A DNA stretch of 7,396 nucleotides from an uncultured Bryobacteraceae bacterium (GTDB taxonomy: Bacteria; Acidobacteriota; Terriglobia; Bryobacterales; Bryobacteraceae). Numbering within the stretch: position 1 is the first letter of the stretch; the number at the start of each line of letters is the position of its first letter. The notes beneath the pieces are model-generated. The model made no database searches. It was given only the letters and a program-made list of their open reading frames with translations, and was not told the DNA's origin. Both the position numbers and the translations under genes were made by a program. Below are positions 7,021 through 7,396 of this stretch, piece by piece. The stretch is from assembly GCA_937921835.1 (NCBI GenBank), contig CAKZVG010000650.1, positions 1-7,396 of the forward strand, in the 5' to 3' direction.

Positions 7021-7396
7021 TCGTTCTCGCGGGCGCGATCCTGCTGCTGCTGGCGCTCATCGCGCGCTTCAAGTGGAACGCGTTTCTGGCGCTGATCCTC
7101 ACTTCGTTCCTGGCGGGGGTATGCAACGGGATGAGCGCCGATGCCGCGCTGAAGTCGATCCTCAAAGGCGTTGGCGACACCATGGGGAGCCTGGCGCTGA
7201 TTCTGGTCTTCGGCTCGATCCTGGGCAAGCTCATCGAGGAGAGCGGGGCGGCGCACTCCATCAGCTACGCGCTGACGGACCTTTTCGGCCAGGGCCGCAT
7301 CCAGCTTTCGGTTCTGCTGACCGGCTTCCTCGTCGGCCTGCCGATGATCTACAACGCCAGTTTCCTGGTGCTGATTCCACTCATTTATACCTTGTC
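7011..7396 (+). CDS. GntP-family (gluconate:H+ symporter-like) permease, 3'-truncated
   Basis: First 128 codons of an inner-membrane transporter; the frame runs off the right edge (family members are usually about 440-460 residues). The N-terminus MPLIVLAGAILLLLALIARFK aligns with the start of gluconate permeases, followed by WNAFLALILTSFLAGV, the GVGDTMGSLALILVFGSILGKLIEESGAA block (53-81), and LLTGFLVGLPMIYNASFLVLIPL (102-124). Hydrophobic segments fall near 3-19, 24-41, 58-75 and 99-126. The family imports sugar acids (gluconate, fructuronate, idonate) or D-serine with protons; this member's substrate is unknown. Where I recall enterobacterial members having LFFEVGF, this one has MIYNASF (112-118), which may reflect another specificity. 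The ATG overlaps the amidohydrolase stop by 10 bases; only a weak GAG (7002-7004) precedes it, so its translation probably depends on the upstream gene. Confidence 0.9.
   Translation, partial: MPLIVLAGAILLLLALIARFKWNAFLALILTSFLAGVCNGMSADAALKSILKGVGDTMGSLALILVFGSILGKLIEESGAAHSISYALTDLFGQGRIQLSVLLTGFLVGLPMIYNASFLVLIPLIYTL

Overview
This window looks like chromosomal DNA from a high-G+C Gram-negative bacterium. An outer-membrane TonB-dependent receptor with an N-terminal carboxypeptidase-regulatory-like domain sits beside a sulfatase, a secreted two-domain esterase, an amidohydrolase and a GntP-type permease. That mix fits the Bryobacterales/Solibacter side of the Acidobacteriota best. Verrucomicrobiota or another polysaccharide-degrading phylum cannot be excluded. 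The assignment comes from gene content and composition by eye, not from a search.

Layout from left to right: (1) the 3' part of a sulfatase gene on the + strand, ending at 924; (2) a 30-base convergent gap with a perfect 7-bp hairpin; (3) a TonB-dependent receptor on the - strand; (4) a divergent intergenic region of about 170 bases; (5) a + strand gene for a secreted acetyl-xylan-esterase-like protein made of two alpha/beta-hydrolase repeats; (6) a 123-base gap with a post-stop hairpin, a 19-base dyad that looks like an operator, and a weak promoter; (7) a + strand amidohydrolase gene overlapping by 10 bases with (8) the 5' part of a GntP-family transporter gene, cut by the right edge. No gap exceeds 300 bases. 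I saw no tRNA, rRNA, CRISPR array or mobile element.

As a working model (inference), the sulfatase and esterase act outside the cytoplasm to remove sulfate and acyl or methyl esters from a decorated glycan. The TonB-dependent receptor takes up a product across the outer membrane, and the GntP permease brings a sugar-acid-like molecule through the inner membrane. The cytoplasmic amidohydrolase, co-translated with the permease, would process that molecule or a derivative. The receptor could equally import iron or a cofactor, so its link to the other genes is unproven.

I found no clearly undescribed system. The items most worth a second look are the esterase, whose second repeat has lost the nucleophile and acid of its catalytic triad, and the dyad operator in front of the tightly coupled amidohydrolase-permease pair.
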